The notes beneath the pieces are model-generated. The model was not told the DNA's origin and made no database searches. It worked only from the letters and a program-made list of their open reading frames with translations. DNA of 64,000 nucleotides, taken from Syngnathus acus (lineage: Eukaryota; Chordata; Actinopteri; Syngnathiformes; Syngnathidae). Every line of letters starts with the position of its first letter. Position 1 is the first letter of the stretch. The DNA lies in assembly GCF_901709675.1 (NCBI RefSeq), contig NC_051108.1:4870631-4934630 (forward strand), read 5' to 3'. This document shows positions 61,201-64,000 of the stretch, one piece after another. The translations under genes and the position numbers were made by a program.

Positions 61201-64000
61201 ATAGTTGTTTCTGTGAAATTTGAATTTACCCGGTTTTGATGGCTTTCTTGTAGAAGCAGCTGATGGTGAAAAGGAAAATTGTTGATTAAGATAATTAACT
61301 AAGTACATAATGATTCTCTATGACATTCATTTCAATGTGATTAATAACACTTATCAACATAATATACTTTACGTATAATGGGTTCTTACTTGTTATTGTT
61401 GTTGGTGGTGGTTGAGTTGTAGTATTTGCTGCAGTTGTCGTTTTTTGAGTTGTAGTGTTTGTCACAGTTGTCGGTAACTGAGTTGTCGTAGTATTTGTTA
61501 CAGTTGTCGTTCTTTGAGTTGTAGTATTTGTTAAAGTTGTCGGTGATTGAGTTGTTGTAGTATTTGTTACAGTTGTTGGTGCTTGGGTTGTTGTAGCATT
61601 TGTTACAGTTGTCGGTGATTGCGTTGTCGTAGTATTTGTTACAGTTGTTGGTGCTTGGGTTGTTGTAGCATTTGTTACAGTTGTCGGTGATTGCGTTGTC
61701 GTAGTATTTGTTACAGTTGTTGGTGATTGCGTTGTCGTAGTATTTGTTACAGTTGTTGGTTCTTGGGTTGTTGTAGTATTTGTTACAGTTGTCGTTTTTG
61801 GAGTTGTAGTATTTGTTACAGTTGTCGGTGATTGAGTTGTCGTAGTATTTGTTACAGTTGTTGGTGCTTGGGTTGTTGTAGCATTTGTTACAGTTGTCGG
61901 TGATTGCGTTGTCGTAGTATTTGTTACAGTTGTTGGTGCTTGGGTTGTTACAGTTGTGTCTGTAAAAAGATTAAGATTATTGTAATAATTTAAACAAAAA
62001 AAATGTTTTCTAATTAGCAAGGTTATGTATTCAAAATAATTAAGTAAAATAAACACAAATAAACAAGAACATACTATGGTCTTGATGGAGGATTTTTTTA
62101 TGTAAAATAATATTTGAAAGCCTTCACACTTACACAATGTTGTAGGAAAGGTTGTCGTGCTGGGACAAACAGTGTCTTCAAAGAAAAAAAATGAACATAA
62201 TAAATATAACCCTCAAAACCAAAATTATATTGACATCTATTAAAGTGTTCCATATTGCTTACTGTGCTCATCAACAGATTGGCAATATTGTCCGCCAAGT
62301 GGAATGCCCTTGATGCATCCACATGTATTATTTGTGATGCTGTCACATGATCCATGCAGGAGACACTGGTCACATGGCCAGCGATACTGATCCTCACATC
62401 TGCACTGGAAATCGCCATTGCTTGGACTGCAAACTAAAAATAACAACACTAAAGCTAAAGATCACCTTCATATTTTCTGTTGCAATTACATATTTACAAA
62501 TTTCTATGATTTTCATGGGGCCGGACCAAATATTGACTTTGCATAATTTGCAAGGGCTCGTTCAACAACCAATCAGACTGTTATGAAACTTTGTCTAATA
62601 TTGTCACTTGAATTATATTGAGTGATTTCGTCACTTTAAATACTGCAATTAGTCAAACCGTCATGTAACAAAAAAAGCTACCGTATTTTCTGGACTATAA
62701 GGCGCACCTAATAAAACCTAATATTTTCTCAAAAGCCGCCAGTGCGCCTTATAGTCCGGTGCGCCTTATATATGGACCAAATTCCTAAATTTAAACTGGC
62801 CCGAAGCACTGTGTCATGAAATCAATCATAAGTGGCCCGCTGAAGACTATGAATCATGAATCAAAAAGACTATGGATCATTATTTTGTGATTATAAAGTA
62901 AATAGCTGCGTCTGAAGTTGAAATAAAAAAGATAAAATGGAGAATGATTTGATTTGGATTAAAAATCTGACATGATGCATTAATGGTGCGCCTTATAGTC
63001 CGGTGCGCCTTATATATATATAAGGACGAAGTTTTAAAATGGGCCATTCATTGAAGGTGCGCCTTATAGTCCGGTGCGCCTTATAGTCCGGAAAATACGG
63101 TAATATATTTCATACCACCTTTAACTGACTTCTCCAAAACGTTTATATTTACCTGTTGTCATGTTGATATCTGAGATTTTTAAGTAGCTGGTGATGCCTA
63201 TGGGATAATTGGTGTTTTTCAGAATGTTTCGGAGAGAGGTTATCACGCTCAATTCTGTGATGTAAAGCTCAACAGAGATGAGGTATTCATGATCAAATGG
63301 AGGAGCTGTAGGGTGAACACAATCAATAATCTTTGTAATTAATTGTTAAACTGTTGTCTTAGCAAATATTGTCGAGTTACTCTTACAAGTTGTTGTGGGA
63401 GATGTTGTTGTTGGAGGACAAGCTGGAAAATCTGTAAAGAACAAGAGAAGTATTCAGATCAAATGTCAACCATTTGTGTTTGTGTATAGTTCAAAACATC
63501 TTACTGTATTGATCGATAGATTGGCAATATTGTCCAAAAGGAGGAATGGCATTAATACATCCACATGTGTTATTTGTGATGTTGTCACATGATCCATGCA
63601 GGAGACACTGGTCACATGACCAACGATACTGATCCTCACATCCGCACTGGAAATCGCCGTTGCTTGGACTGCAAACTAAAAATAAGAACACAAATGCTAA
63701 GGATCACCGTCATATTCTATGTTCCAATTATGTATTTACAAATTTCGATGATCTTCATGGGGCCGGACCCAATATCATTGACCTTGCATAATTTGCTCGG
63801 GCACTTATGAAATGTTGCTTAATATTGTCACTTTAATTATATTGAGTGATATTGTCACTTTAATGACTGTGATACTGTGAATTACTGTAAAACAATTTAG
63901 CTAATTTATTCTATACCAGTAATAACCCGGCTCTCATCTCCCCAAAAAGTTTATATTTACCTGTGGTTATGTTGATATCGGAGATTCTTAAGTTGCTGTT
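55265..64000 (-). CDS. Adhesion G protein-coupled receptor, ADGRF5-like (3' part)
   Basis: Twenty-two exons in frame, 1410 aa, open at the right edge: 64000-63961 (partial), 63675-63505, 63431-63387, 63305-63153, 62433-62263, 62175-62134, 61959-61390, 61259-61230, 61117-60977, 60572-60466, 60400-60342, 60278-60142, 60075-59860, 59445-59242, 59167-59012, 58932-58754, 58183-58019, 57954-56554, 56467-56426, 55615-55550, 55470-55404, 55335-55265. Order: short beta/alpha-type module, EGF-like module, Thr/Pro linker, both modules again, mucin domain, SEA (FDRDYTSDLSD to GFRPGSVIADF), two Ig-like domains, a hormone-receptor-like domain (VVCNDKLYGAG ... CRDTGEWI), GAIN, GPS with CNCNHLTSFSIL (cleavage expected between L and T at about 57373/57372), seven helices and a Ser-rich tail ending SYSNI. 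SEA plus Ig plus GPS points to ADGRF5 (GPR116); the fish paralog is uncertain. Such receptors self-cleave and are activated by the tethered peptide starting TSFSIL (family knowledge). Confidence 0.9.
55711..55910. repeat. GAAGCTTCA inverted-repeat element, copy B (ADGRF intron)
   Basis: Left GTAATGGGAGAATGAAGC and right GCTTCATTTTTTCCTTCATTAC pair imperfectly. The inner arms cttcgcgaacca/ggtttatgaagc also pair. It contains cctctagatggcact, as in copy A at 1801. Confidence 0.6.
56006..56390. repeat. TACCG palindromic element in ADGRF intron
   Basis: TACCGTATTTTCCGCACT to AGTGCGGAAAATACGGTA with TA at both edges. The central part has its own direct repeat (acgtttgagcagcgttgagt and aatgtttgagcaacgttgag). 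Confidence 0.8.
58373..58645 (+). mobile_element. hAT-like element, degraded copy 7 (ADGRF intron)
   Basis: tagttgtcaaactcaaggcc and ggcccgccacatcatttta at the left. The right end is lost after agacgttgacaatc. No duplication found. Confidence 0.6.
59472..59799 (-). mobile_element. hAT-like element, copy 8 (ADGRF intron)
   Basis: CAGGGGTGTCAAACTC to GAGTTTGACACCTGTG, flanked by perfect 8-bp ATGTAGAA duplications (59464-59471, 59800-59807). It fills most of the 414-bp intron 59446-59859 between the two exons of one Ig-like domain. Confidence 0.88.
60898..60970. repeat. (TAA)n-type simple repeat in ADGRF intron
   Basis: Two runs of TAA units around a short unique stretch, just downstream (minus strand) of the Thr/Pro exon 61117-60977. 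Confidence 0.85.
61390..61959 (-). repeat. Mucin-like coding VNTR exon, 36-bp unit
   Basis: A single 570-bp exon encodes about 15 imperfect copies of the 12-residue unit PTTVTNTTTTQS (variants NATTTQA, NTTTTQE and shorter NTTTPK, NTTTQR, NTTTQK). Every unit is dense in Thr for O-glycosylation, and nearly all keep an N-glycosylation sequon (NTT or NAT). Exon phase is 1 at both ends, so whole units can be gained or lost, and the exon skipped, without frame change. Confidence 0.92.
62263..63675 (-). repeat. Duplicated EGF-like exon block in the ADGRF gene
   Basis: Exons 62433-62263 and 63675-63505 are both 171 nt in phase 1 and encode near-identical 57-residue modules (CSPSNGDFQC, CLLHGSCD, NNTCGCI, GQYCQS). 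The preceding exon type (ending SDINMTT at 63153 and SDINITT at 63961) is also present twice, as is flanking intron sequence (tgatcttcatggggccggac). The unit of duplication is therefore a two- or three-exon block about 1.2 kb long. Confidence 0.85.
62679..63102. repeat. TACCG palindromic element, long subfamily (ADGRF intron)
   Basis: TACCGTATTTTCTGGACT to GGAAAATACGGTA with TA at both edges. The interior is shared with 40655 and 44146. It is present in only one of the two duplicated blocks, within what is visible. Confidence 0.82.

Noticed and set aside
61390-61959. CRISPR-like regularly spaced repeat
   Set aside because: The 36-bp period has no unique spacers, is translated in frame as PTTVTNTTTTQS units, and lies in a eukaryotic gene.

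Overview
The window is nuclear DNA from a bony fish, most likely a percomorph teleost. The coding genes are vertebrate families with GT-AG introns, intergenic DNA is AT-rich, and the dispersed repeats are non-autonomous DNA transposons, a tRNA-type SINE and LINE remnants of kinds common in teleosts. There are no operons, phage, CRISPR arrays or insertion sequences.

Layout. Positions 1-7.4 kb are repeat-bearing intergenic DNA. At 7560-9104 and 12649-14292 (+) lie two intronless tandem paralogs of thrombomodulin. Both have a lectin-like domain, six EGF repeats, one membrane helix and a short tail. The second looks canonical; the first has a shrunken lectin domain. At 17034-20751 (+) is a four-exon Toll-like receptor 5 gene (890 aa after splicing). 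Converging on it from the minus strand is dispatched 1 (disp1): nine coding exons between 34207 and 23433 give a continuous 1529-aa product, with a probable non-coding first exon near 38.1-38.3 kb. The stretch 38.3-55.2 kb has no gene I can support and holds repeats. From 55265 to the right edge (-) is the 3' part of a large adhesion GPCR of the ADGRF type (ADGRF5-like). Its 22 visible exons join in frame to 1410 aa: duplicated EGF-like modules, a Thr/Pro mucin domain with a 12-residue repeat, SEA, Ig-like, hormone-receptor-like, GAIN/GPS and 7TM domains, and a short tail. The N-terminus lies outside the window.

The tlr5/disp1 neighbourhood matches human 1q41 (established knowledge); in human, thrombomodulin is on chromosome 20, so its presence here is a separate linkage. 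Thrombomodulin acts in anticoagulation on endothelium, TLR5 senses flagellin, Dispatched 1 releases lipid-modified Hedgehog, and ADGRF receptors are self-cleaving surface receptors. I see no reason to read these as one pathway.

The strongest non-genic signal is repeat structure. Twelve palindromic elements start with TACCG and end with CGGTA, with TA at both edges in most copies. They fall into three sequence classes sharing one architecture. Eight copies of a hAT-like element occur, four with recognisable 8-bp target duplications. Many sit in introns of disp1 and the ADGRF gene, or just past the stop codons of the second thrombomodulin and tlr5. All coding calls were read by eye from the sequence; family names rest on motif recognition, not on a database search.
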